A stretch of 36,445 bases of DNA from Phycisphaerae bacterium. GTDB lineage: Bacteria; Planctomycetota; Phycisphaerae; Phycisphaerales; UBA1924. A model generated the notes under the pieces. It was not told where the DNA came from. It searched no databases and saw nothing but the letters and a program-made list of their open reading frames with translations. Below, in pieces: positions 27,526 to 34,817 of this stretch; position 1 is the stretch's first letter, and each line of letters begins with the position of its first letter. The position numbers and the translations under genes were made by a program. Location: contig JAUILU010000010.1 of assembly GCA_030432905.1 (NCBI GenBank), forward strand, positions 1 to 36,445, read 5' to 3'.

Positions 27526-29026
27526 CGTTCGCCTCCTCGGCGACGACGCCATCGAGCATGTCCACCAGCCCATCCATCTGGGTCCAGAACCCTCGCCCGT
27601 CCTCGTCGAATGCAGCCCATGCCTCTGCGAGCGTGGTCTCGTCGCCCGGCGCGACCTTTGGCTTGGGCTTCTTGACGTACTGCGGGATCGAAAGCGTGCC
27701 GTCCTTGGCGAGCACATCCTCGACCGAGACGACGGCCGCGAAGCCGGGGTCGTCCTCGAACGCCTGATACGCCGCGAGGATGCGGTCCTGGTGCTCGGTA
27801 CGGAGGAAGCTCTGCGCCCGTTCGCGAGCCACCTCGGCAACCGCGTCGATGAACAGGATCTTGCCCTTGATGGCTTTCCGCTTCTTCGAGCGGCAGATGA
27901 CGACGCACGCTTCCATCGGTGAGTTGTAGAACAGACCCGGCCCGAGCCCGAGCACGCACTCAACGAGATCGGACTCGATGAGATTCCGCCGCATCTCGGC
28001 TTCCTCGTTGCGGAAGAGCACGCCGTGCGGGAAGAGGATGGCGCAGCGGCCTGTCTTGGGGTCCATGCTCCGCAGGATGTGCTGGAAGAACGCGTAGTCG
28101 GCGCGGCCCTGCGGAGGCGTGCCGAGGAAGTTGCGGCTCCACGGGTCGCTCTCCCACGCAGAGCGGTTCCACTTCTTGATCGAGTAGGGCGGATTGGCGA
28201 GGACCACATCGAAGGTGCGGAGGCGGTCGCCCTCGACGAAGGCGGGTGAGTGGAGCGTGTTGCCTGCGGCGATGTGGAAGTCGGACACGCCGTGGAGGAC
28301 GAGGTTCATCCGGGCGATCGCGGCGGTGATGGTGATGAGTTCCTGCCCGTAGAGGCCGATCGTGCGGGTGTCGCCGCCGCGACGCTTCACCTCAGCGAGA
28401 CAGGAGATGAGCATGCCGCCCGTGCCGGCGGTGGGGTCGTAGATAGTCTCGCCCGACTTGGGTTCGAGCATCTGAGCCATGAGGTGGACGAGCGTGCGGT
28501 TGGTGTAGAACTCCTGGGCGGTGTGCCCCGAATCGTCGGCGAACTGCTTGATGAGGTACTCGTAGCCGTTGCCGAGCTCGTCCTCGGGTACGTTGGCGAG
28601 GCTGAGCGTGTGCTTGGAGAAGTGCTCGATGAGGTTCTTAAGCGTGGCGTCTGGGGTCTGGCCCTTGTCGGTCCAGTTGGCGTTGCCGAAGACGCCGTTG
28701 AGGCGCTGGGGATTGGCGGTTTCGATCGCCTGGAAGGCGTTGAGCAGGGCCCGCCCGACGTCCTTGGGGGCGGTGCGGACGTCGTTCCAATGCGCGCGCT
28801 TGGGGATCTCGAACCGGTCGTTGGCGGTGGCGGTGGCGTAGCCCTCGTCTTTGGAGTCTGCGAGGGCAGTGTTGTAGTCCTCATCCCAGACATCGCTGAG
28901 GCGCTTGAAGAAGAGGAGGGGGAAGATGTACTGTTTGTAGTCGCTGGCATCGACGAGGCCGCGGAGGAGTTGGGCGGCTCCCCAGAGGTAGGACTCGAGT
29001 TCTTTCTGCGAGAGATGCTTGCTCAT
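27518..29026 (-). CDS. hsdM: Type I DNA methyltransferase subunit M (second M gene)
   Basis: 502 residues. An N-terminal helical HsdM_N part (ELESYLWGAAQLLRGLVDAS; FPLLFFKRLSDVWDED) leads to the methyltransferase: AdoMet motif I DPTAGTGGML (197-206) and catalytic NPPY (278-281 in LANPPYSIKKW). The C-terminal part has LFPHGVLFRNEEAEMRRNLI and the ECVLGLGPGLFYNSPMEACV core. It makes N6-methyladenine with HsdS. The first ATG (29026) overlaps the stop of the other HsdM by four bases. Both M genes keep both motifs, so neither looks dead. Which one pairs with HsdS is unknown. Confidence 0.92.
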   Translation of the reverse strand: MSKHLSQKELESYLWGAAQLLRGLVDASDYKQYIFPLLFFKRLSDVWDEDYNTALADSKDEGYATATANDRFEIPKRAHWNDVRTAPKDVGRALLNAFQAIETANPQRLNGVFGNANWTDKGQTPDATLKNLIEHFSKHTLSLANVPEDELGNGYEYLIKQFADDSGHTAQEFYTNRTLVHLMAQMLEPKSGETIYDPTAGTGGMLISCLAEVKRRGGDTRTIGLYGQELITITAAIARMNLVLHGVSDFHIAAGNTLHSPAFVEGDRLRTFDVVLANPPYSIKKWNRSAWESDPWSRNFLGTPPQGRADYAFFQHILRSMDPKTGRCAILFPHGVLFRNEEAEMRRNLIESDLVECVLGLGPGLFYNSPMEACVVICRSKKRKAIKGKILFIDAVAEVARERAQSFLRTEHQDRILAAYQAFEDDPGFAAVVSVEDVLAKDGTLSIPQYVKKPKPKVAPGDETTLAEAWAAFDEDGRGFWTQMDGLVDMLDGVVAEEANDA

Positions 29027-30525
29027 GGCAGCCAGCCTCCCTCGGTCAGGACGGTGCGGAGATGGTCCTCGGCAGCTCGGGCTTCGGCGAGTGCGGTCTT
29101 GAACGACTCGACCGCTTCGGGGAGCGGGGGGATGTCCTCACCGATGGGCGGGAGGACATAGCGAGAGATGTTCAGCGTCCAGCCTTCCTGCTTGATCTCG
29201 TCGAGTGAGACAACCTTGGCCCGGTCTTCGACATCCTCGAAGTCGCGATACCACGAGACGATCTGGTCGGTGTGCTCGGGGTCGAGGAAGTTCTGCGCAC
29301 GGCCCTTCCTGAACAGGCTCGACGCGTCGATGATGAGGACCTTCTTCTTGCGGGCAGTGGGCTTCTTGCGTCGAAGGATGACGACACAGCCGGCGAGCGA
29401 AGTGCCGTAGAAGAGATTCGGGGCGAGGCCGATGACCGCCTCGATCATGTCTTCCTTGAGCAGAGCCGTGCGGATTTTGCCCTCGGCAGCCTTACGGAAG
29501 AGCGCACCCTGCGGCAGCACGACCGCCATGCGGCTGGTCTTGTTCTCCGCCATCGATGCGATCATGTGCTGGACGAACGCGTAGTCGCCGTAGCTCTCGG
29601 GCGGGATGCCGTACTGGGCTCGACCCCATGGGTCGGCTTCCCAAATGTCGCGGCCCCACTCTTTAAGCGAGAAGGGCGGGTTGGCGATGACGCAATCGAA
29701 AGTCAGCAGGCCGCCGGTGCTGGCGTCGCTGAATGCGGGCTGTCGGAGCGTGTCTTCGCGAGCGATCTGGAAGTCCTCAATGCCGTGAAGCACGAGGTTC
29801 ATGCGGGCGATGGATGACGTCGTGAGGTTCTTTTCTTGGCCGTAGATCTTGCCGAAAAAAGTCCGCGGGTCACCGCCATTGCGTTCAACATGCTCGATGG
29901 CACCGAGTAGCATGCCGCCGGTACCGCAAGCGGGGTCATAGATCGACTCGTCCTCTTTGGGATCGAGGATCTCCACCATCATGCGGACGACACTACGCGG
30001 GGTGTAGAACTCACCGGCCTTGTTGCGACGGCTCACATCAGCGAACTTGCCGACGAGATATTCATAGGCATCACCAAGAATGTCGGTACTGACCGCCTTG
30101 TTGCCCAACGGGATCGCGGCGAAGCCTTCGAGCAAGTCCTTGAGCAACTCATCGGTGAACTTTTCCCTGTTGCCCCAATCGGCTGTGCCAAACACTCGGT
30201 AAAGCGTGTCCGGATTTGATTTTTCAATCTGCTGCATAGCGTGAAGAAGCGCCGTGCCGACGTTGCTGGCCGTCTCGCGGACATCACGCCAGTGACACCC
30301 CTCTGGCACTACAAAGCGATGAATTTCAGGGAACAAGCTTGGGTCCGCATCTCCAAATGTTTCTGCAGCCTCCGCGGTTTCCTCGTCCCAGACATCGTTG
30401 ATCCGCTTGAAGAATAACAACGGCAGGATGTAGCCCTTCCAGTCTGTGCGGTCGACTGCTGAGCCACGAAGGGTGTTGGCAGCGTCCCACAGAGTGGACT
30501 TTAGATTGGATCCGTTTGAGCTCAT
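29023..30525 (-). CDS. hsdM: Type I DNA methyltransferase subunit M (first M gene)
   Basis: 500 residues. N-terminal domain KSTLWDAANTLRGSAVDRTD and LLFFKRINDVWDE; AdoMet motif I DPACGTGGML (197-206); catalytic motif NPPF (282-285), where Phe replaces the Tyr of the other M. The C-terminal half (VVLPQGALFRKAAEGKIRTA; EAVIGLAPNLFYGTSLAGCV) aligns in order with the other M gene, but the two are clearly diverged. Two intact M genes in one type I operon is unusual; a mixed M1-M2-S complex or two methylation activities are possible. It heads the leftward operon; the start at 30525 faces the 219-base spacer before the small ORF on the other strand. Confidence 0.92.
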   Translation of the reverse strand: MSSNGSNLKSTLWDAANTLRGSAVDRTDWKGYILPLLFFKRINDVWDEETAEAAETFGDADPSLFPEIHRFVVPEGCHWRDVRETASNVGTALLHAMQQIEKSNPDTLYRVFGTADWGNREKFTDELLKDLLEGFAAIPLGNKAVSTDILGDAYEYLVGKFADVSRRNKAGEFYTPRSVVRMMVEILDPKEDESIYDPACGTGGMLLGAIEHVERNGGDPRTFFGKIYGQEKNLTTSSIARMNLVLHGIEDFQIAREDTLRQPAFSDASTGGLLTFDCVIANPPFSLKEWGRDIWEADPWGRAQYGIPPESYGDYAFVQHMIASMAENKTSRMAVVLPQGALFRKAAEGKIRTALLKEDMIEAVIGLAPNLFYGTSLAGCVVILRRKKPTARKKKVLIIDASSLFRKGRAQNFLDPEHTDQIVSWYRDFEDVEDRAKVVSLDEIKQEGWTLNISRYVLPPIGEDIPPLPEAVESFKTALAEARAAEDHLRTVLTEGGWLP

Positions 30526-30744
30526 GGTTTTAAGTTGTCTCCAAACTTACCAATCTTCGCAATGCCGCCTTCGACCAAGATAGCCAACCCATCGTTGGTT
30601 AACGGCTGGCGATGAGATGTAGGGTACACATCGTTGCTGTTCCTTGCCCTTCGATGCATTTTCACCATTCGAGTTCGCACGCGCGACAAATCCCATTCCT
30701 GTGCAGATGTATATGGGTGAGGCCCTTTGCAGGAGCACTGACCC
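30526..30744. other. Divergent promoter region between hsdM and the recombinase module
   Basis: 219 bases between the leftward hsdM start (30525) and the rightward ORF at 30745. No gene was found on either strand. Promoters for both directions must lie here; I could not assign convincing -35/-10 boxes. Confidence 0.4.
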
Positions 30745-30978
30745 ATGGCACGGACGCGACGCCCTCTCGACCCTGAAGATTCCGCCAATCCACAAACGGT
30801 ACTAGTCCAAACGTTTGCGACCGGGCTGACACGGTTGATGACGGCCCACACGCCAATCTGCAACACTTTGCCAGATTCCTCGCCAGCACCACTTGAACTC
30901 TCCGCCTTGCCAGCCGTGAGTGTCCCGGGCGGTGAACGCCCCGAGAGGACGAATCAGGAGGTACTCGATGACGGATGA
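30745..30978 (+). CDS. Small leader ORF before DUF2924
   Basis: A 77-residue ORF with an AGGAG about 10 bases upstream of its ATG. It has a basic N-terminus (MARTRRPLDPEDSANPQ) and a Pro/Ala-rich middle, with no recognised domain. Its last codons contain the AGGAGGT ribosome site of the DUF2924 gene, and its stop (30976-30978) lies 8 bases past that gene's ATG, an 11-base overlap that would couple translation. The rest of this module is also coupled by overlaps, which supports a real gene. Alternative: a non-coding leader with a chance open frame. Confidence 0.45.
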   Translation: MARTRRPLDPEDSANPQTVLVQTFATGLTRLMTAHTPICNTLPDSSPAPLELSALPAVSVPGGERPERTNQEVLDDG

Positions 30979-31480
30979 AGTCATACAAGCAATCGAAGCC
31001 CTCGAACACATGACGGCGAAGCAACTGCGTGAGCGGTACGCCGAGGTCTGCGGTGAGCCGACGCGATCCGGCAACTGCCAGTGGATGCGGCGGAGGATTG
31101 CGTGGCGGCTTCAGCTGCGGGCCGAAGGGGGCCTCGCTGAGCGTGCCGTTGCACGGTCGCGCCGTCTCGCTGCCGATATCGCCGACGACGCCGACCTGCG
31201 GGCCCGTCCGCCTCGTGATCCCGTTTCACCCCAAAGTAGCACACGCACCGTCACAGGCCCCTTGTCGCGAAGCGATCAACGGCTGCCCTTGCCGGGTGCT
31301 GTCCTCACCCGAAGCCACAACGGCGTGGAGCACCGGGTCCTGGTCCTCCCTCACGGCTTCGACTATGGAGGCCAGACCTACCGCTCGCTCAGCGCCGTGG
31401 CGCACGCCATCACCGGCTCCCATTGGAACGGCTTTCTGTTCTTCGGCCTCCAGCAGAAGGCTCGAAAGGGCGGAAGGTGA
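30968..31480 (+). CDS. DUF2924 family protein
   Basis: 170 residues from ATG 30968 (AGGAGGT 5-6 bases upstream). The N-terminal half (EALEHMTAKQLRERYAEVCG; CQWMRRRIAWRLQLRAEGGL) and the C-terminal half (PGAVLTRSHNGVEHRVLVLP; HGFDYGGQTYRSLSAVAHAI; TGSHWNGFLFFGL) fit DUF2924. Members are usually found beside large serine recombinases in mobile elements; their function is not known. The TGA stop overlaps the GTG start of the recombinase (31477-31480). It is probably a recombination accessory factor, by context only. Confidence 0.8.
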   Translation: MTDEVIQAIEALEHMTAKQLRERYAEVCGEPTRSGNCQWMRRRIAWRLQLRAEGGLAERAVARSRRLAADIADDADLRARPPRDPVSPQSSTRTVTGPLSRSDQRLPLPGAVLTRSHNGVEHRVLVLPHGFDYGGQTYRSLSAVAHAITGSHWNGFLFFGLQQKARKGGR

Positions 31481-32844
31481 AGGGTCAGCACGACAAAGTC
31501 ATCCGGTGCGCCATTTACACCCGCAAGAGCACCGAGGAGGGCCTTGCACTCGAGTTCAACTCGCTCGATGCCCAACGTGACAGCGGCGAGTCGTATATCG
31601 CCAGCCAGAAGAACGAAGGTTGGGTGTGCAACGCAGAGCAGTACAACGACGGCGGGTTCACGGGTGGCAACATCGAGCGGCCCGCACTCAAGCGACTGAT
31701 GACTGACATCGAAGCCGGGATGGTCGACTGCGTGGTCGTCTACAAGGTCGATCGGCTCAGCCGCTCTCTGATGGACTTCTTGCGGCTGATGGAGACCTTC
31801 GACAAGCACGGCGTGTCGTTTGTCTCGGTAACCCAGCAGTTCAACACGACGCATTCGATGGGACGGCTCACGCTCAACATCCTGCTGAGCTTCGCCCAAT
31901 TTGAACGCGAGATCATTTCGGAGCGCACCCGAGACAAGATCGCGGCGGCGCGACGCAAGGGCAAATGGGCGGGTGGAAGGCCGCTCCTTGGATACGACCT
32001 CGTGCCCGGTCCAGGCGGCTCGAAGCTGATCGTCAATGAAGCGGAAGCGAAACGCGTCCGCGAGGTCTACGACCTCTACCTCACGCTCGGGTCACTCATG
32101 CCTGTGGTCCAGGAATGTCAGAAACGAGGCTGGAACACAAAGTCGTGGACTTCCAAGGCCGGGAAACCACAAGGCGGCAGAGCTCTCGATAAGGGCGCGG
32201 TCTTCGCCATGCTGACCAATGTCGGGTACATCGGCAAGGTGCGCCACCATGACGAAATCTACGAGGGCGAGCATGACGCCATCGTGGATGCCGAGATCTA
32301 TGACCGCGTGCGCGCGAAACTCTCGCTGAATGGTCGCACCGGCGGCTCGCGCATTCGTAACCAGCACAACGCATTGCTGAAGGGACTGGTGCGGTGCGAG
32401 GCGTGTGATTGCGCAATGGTGCATCACTTCTCGAGTGTGAGCAAGGGAAAGGCCACCAAGCGTTACCACTATTATGTATGTCGAAAGGCCCAAGCCCATG
32501 GATGGGCTGCCTGCCCGGGCCCAGCATTGCCAGCCGGTGATCTTGAGACCTTTGTCATCGATCAGATCCGCGTGCTGGCGACCGATGAGGCGACTGCAGA
32601 CACCATTGTGAATTTCGCCGAAATTCAACTTCGAGCACGCGACCCCAACACATATATCGACCGCGATGAACTCCTGGGTGCCGTCGAGATGTTTGATCAG
32701 GTGTGGGATGCGCTGACACTGCGTGAGCGTGAGCGCCTCATTCACGCGGTGGTGAAATGCATATCTTGGAATGCTGAGCGTGAGTCCGTGAGTGTGACAT
32801 TCCACGACCTGAACGAGCCAATTCTCGAAGAGGATGCCGCATGA
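31477..32844 (+). CDS. Large serine recombinase
   Basis: 455 residues from GTG 31477; the frame from ATG 31423 adds residues that overlap DUF2924 and precede the conserved IYTRKS. The resolvase domain has Ser18 (YTRKS) as likely nucleophile, the second-site motif YKVDRLSRS (Arg93, Arg96), and QFEREIISERTRDKI, which leads into helix E. The recombinase domain follows (KGKWAGGRPLLGYDLVPGPG; ALDKGAVFAMLTNVGYIGKV). The zinc ribbon is CEACDCAM ... YYVCRKAQAHGWAACPGP, and the tail is helical. It likely integrates or excises the element between att sites, which I cannot place in this window. The stop overlaps the next ATG by four bases. Confidence 0.92.
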   Translation: MKGQHDKVIRCAIYTRKSTEEGLALEFNSLDAQRDSGESYIASQKNEGWVCNAEQYNDGGFTGGNIERPALKRLMTDIEAGMVDCVVVYKVDRLSRSLMDFLRLMETFDKHGVSFVSVTQQFNTTHSMGRLTLNILLSFAQFEREIISERTRDKIAAARRKGKWAGGRPLLGYDLVPGPGGSKLIVNEAEAKRVREVYDLYLTLGSLMPVVQECQKRGWNTKSWTSKAGKPQGGRALDKGAVFAMLTNVGYIGKVRHHDEIYEGEHDAIVDAEIYDRVRAKLSLNGRTGGSRIRNQHNALLKGLVRCEACDCAMVHHFSSVSKGKATKRYHYYVCRKAQAHGWAACPGPALPAGDLETFVIDQIRVLATDEATADTIVNFAEIQLRARDPNTYIDRDELLGAVEMFDQVWDALTLRERERLIHAVVKCISWNAERESVSVTFHDLNEPILEEDAA

Positions 32845-33263
32845 CCATACAAAGCCAAGGCCGGACCGTTACGACGCAGGTGCATTTCTCTACCGGCGGT
32901 CGAGGGCGGCGTGAACTTCGAGTAGGTGCTGCACCCCAACCTGTCGTGATCGTTGGGCGAAGGCCTCGGATCACCAAGTTGATGGCGCTCGCCATCCGGT
33001 TTGAGCGATTGCTCGCAGACGGATCGGTGACCGACCAAGCTGAATTGGCGCGTCTCGGCCATGTGACGCGGGCCCGTGTCACCCAGATCATGAACCTCTT
33101 GCACCTCGCGCCCGACATCCAGGAAGCCCTTCTCAGTCTCGAACCCGTCTCTGAGGGTCGAGATCCCATCACTGAGCGTGACCTGCGACCAATCGCATCG
33201 CAGATCGAATGGGCAGAGCAGAGAGTAATGTGGACCCAGGCGCGATCTAGAATTTCCGTCTGA
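32841..33263 (+). CDS. HTH protein of the recombinase module
   Basis: 140 residues, ATG overlapping the recombinase stop. The central part (ITKLMALAIRFERLLADGSV; TDQAELARLGHVTRARVTQI; MNLLHLAPDIQEALLSLEPV) is a ParB/KorB-like helix-turn-helix followed by a helix. The N-terminal 40 residues are basic and beta-like (TVTTQVHFSTGGRGRRELRV). In related loci a protein like this follows the DUF2924-recombinase pair, so it may control recombination direction or partition. Function not known. Confidence 0.65.
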   Translation: MTIQSQGRTVTTQVHFSTGGRGRRELRVGAAPQPVVIVGRRPRITKLMALAIRFERLLADGSVTDQAELARLGHVTRARVTQIMNLLHLAPDIQEALLSLEPVSEGRDPITERDLRPIASQIEWAEQRVMWTQARSRISV

Positions 33264-33303
33264 TCGGCACAATTTTGAGAAACTTAATTTGAAGACTCCG
33301 ACG

Positions 33304-33328
33304 AACCGATCCTGTTAACAGTTCGGTT
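33304..33328. promoter_or_regulatory. Nested palindrome before the Cys-HTH gene
   Basis: AACCGA (33304-33309) and TCGGTT (33323-33328) flank the perfect palindrome CTGTTAACAG (33312-33321). It lies in the 131-base gap upstream of the Cys-cluster HTH gene (start 33395). The symmetry fits a repressor site; it lacks a T run, so it is not a good terminator. Confidence 0.35.
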
Positions 33329-33394
33329 AAGAAGTACCTCTCATGTATCCACGGTAGGAATCGTCGCTGGGGTATTCCTGTCATGGAGTTCATC

Positions 33395-34030
33395 ATGGTT
33401 ACACTTGCTGGCATCGAATCACTCACACGGATAGCATCTCAATTTGAACTAGCCGGGCGGAAATGCACCCAACTTCAAACAGCCTTCCGTGCCTCATCCA
33501 TGTCTCGTATCGCACTGGAATCAAAGCAGTTCCAGTCAGTTCGTGCGATGCAATCTGCACTTGCACTGCCTCCAATTGAATCACCGCAACTCGCACCCGT
33601 TCGTTTTGACAGACCTATGCCGAGCGTATCAGCATTCGATCAAGGGTTGATCAGACCCCGTCGCGAGCATTGTGAATGCTGCGATGGGGCACAGACACAA
33701 GTCGCCAAGTGTCCTCCGAAGCAGCGAATTCCCAAAGGGGCCAATCGTGAAATGGTCACCGCGCAGCTAAGCGGAGAACTGAGTAAAGAAACCAAATCGC
33801 GGCTCCAGATTATTGAGGAGTCCATTTTAAACCAAGTCACGCCTCAGCTGCCCCCTTTGACACAAAGGCAACTCGCAGCTCGGATCGGCACATCGCGTTC
33901 GACCCTCTCACGGATCTTCAAGGACGACGCGAACCGACAACACAAGGAGCTTTTCGATGCAATTCAGCATCCAGATTCATTGCTTTTTTGGAGAGACTCA
34001 CCGCGGAGTTTCCGCCCTTGCGTTTCATAA
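33395..34030 (+). CDS. HTH protein with a four-Cys cluster
   Basis: 211 residues from ATG 33395 (GGAG 6 bases upstream; ATG 33383 is less well placed). Residues 90-110 hold HCECC and a fourth Cys (C93, C95, C96, C106), a possible zinc or iron-sulfur site. Residues 150-181 (PLTQRQLAARIGTSRSTLSR) are a helix-turn-helix. The N-terminal 80 residues are helical and then disordered. It is not a named family. It lies between the recombinase module and the sigma-factor gene and is followed by its own terminator, so it is likely a regulator of the element. A redox or metal-sensing role is inference. Confidence 0.55.
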   Translation: MVTLAGIESLTRIASQFELAGRKCTQLQTAFRASSMSRIALESKQFQSVRAMQSALALPPIESPQLAPVRFDRPMPSVSAFDQGLIRPRREHCECCDGAQTQVAKCPPKQRIPKGANREMVTAQLSGELSKETKSRLQIIEESILNQVTPQLPPLTQRQLAARIGTSRSTLSRIFKDDANRQHKELFDAIQHPDSLLFWRDSPRSFRPCVS

Positions 34031-34043
34031 ACGCCCGTTCATG

Positions 34044-34065
34044 AAACTCCGTTTGAGTTTTTTTT
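34044..34065 (+). terminator. Intrinsic terminator after the Cys-HTH gene
   Basis: AAACTC (34044-34049) pairs with GAGTTT (34055-34060) across a 5-base loop and runs into an eight-T tract ending at 34065. It lies 14 bases past the stop. A weaker TTTCAT/ATGAAA stem overlaps it just upstream. Confidence 0.75.
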
Positions 34066-34195
34066 GACTCTCTCACGTGTGTTTTAACTCCGATTTCACC
34101 CGATTTCACTTCTGCGTTTCACACAAATCTGAAATTCGACCCGGTTGTAAACAGGGGACGGTGTTCGTCCTCGAGATACAACAACGGGAGTTCGA

Positions 34196-34738
34196 ATGCA
34201 GAATTGCAGTGGCACGGCGACGCAACAGGATCTTGATTTTTGGACCCGGACGAACCAACAGATCCGCTGGCGGTCCGATCGACTAGCACGGCGGTTCCGG
34301 CTTTCTTGCCATGATCGAGAAGACCTCTTCCAGAACATGACACTGGACGTAGTCCGAGCGATGCGGAAGTACGACCCCGCCCGCGCTTCCACTGCAACCT
34401 ATATCTCCAGGGTCCTCGACAAGTCTTTTTTGCACCATGGCCGCCGACTGGCGAAGTCCAACGCTTGCTCGCAGACAGTCTCTAGCAACCAGTACACGCT
34501 GGCGCGAGATCAACGACGAGTACCAACTGGTGAGGATCGCCTGTCGGAAGCCGAGCGTGCGGAGGTCCGGCATGTGGTTCACCTGCTCCCGGACAAACTC
34601 TCCCATCTCGCAAGCCAACTCAGCACTCGATCGGTGGTTGAGATTGCCGACTCCATCGGTGTCCACCGAGGCACGATCTACCGACAACTAAAGAAACTAC
34701 GCCCCCACTTTCGCGGATTCGATCCAAATTGCTCATGA
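34196..34738 (+). CDS. Sigma-70-like factor of the mobile element
   Basis: 180 residues (GGAG 5 bases before the ATG). Region 2 lies at about residues 20-85: RWRSDRLARRFRLSCHDRED and LFQNMTLDVVRAMRKYDPAR, then ASTATYISRVLDKSFLHHGR. This is the core-binding and -10-reading helix pair of ECF-type sigma factors. Region 4 lies at about 130-172 (LPDKLSHLASQL; SVVEIADSIGVHRGTIYRQL), the -35 HTH. A non-conserved linker (95-125) joins them. It could direct RNA polymerase to the element's own promoters. It is separated by a terminator from the Cys-HTH gene and followed directly by a GC hairpin. The fold call is good; anti-sigma and target genes are not visible. Confidence 0.75.
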   Translation: MQNCSGTATQQDLDFWTRTNQQIRWRSDRLARRFRLSCHDREDLFQNMTLDVVRAMRKYDPARASTATYISRVLDKSFLHHGRRLAKSNACSQTVSSNQYTLARDQRRVPTGEDRLSEAERAEVRHVVHLLPDKLSHLASQLSTRSVVEIADSIGVHRGTIYRQLKKLRPHFRGFDPNCS

Positions 34739-34739
34739 T

Positions 34740-34755
34740 GCGCGCGACAGCGCGC
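34740..34755 (+). terminator. GC hairpin after the sigma-factor gene
   Basis: GCGCGC-GACA-GCGCGC begins 2 bases after the TGA at 34736-34738. The stem is 6 bp, all G-C, with no T run; the primase gene starts 62 bases on, so it may trim or attenuate the message rather than end it. Confidence 0.4.
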
Positions 34756-34817
34756 GGGCTGGTGCAGATATCTACCGGTGTACGCACCATTCATATTTTG
34801 CCCAAGGAGCACCAGAC

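Noticed and set aside
27526..28209. Upstream extension of the hsdS frame
   Set aside because: It overlaps hsdM and reads as Ser/Arg-rich noise. The ATG at 27525 with GAGGAGG is the start.
28250..29161. 303-residue plus-strand frame opposite hsdM
   Set aside because: Same reason: antisense to an intact methyltransferase gene and without its own ribosome site.
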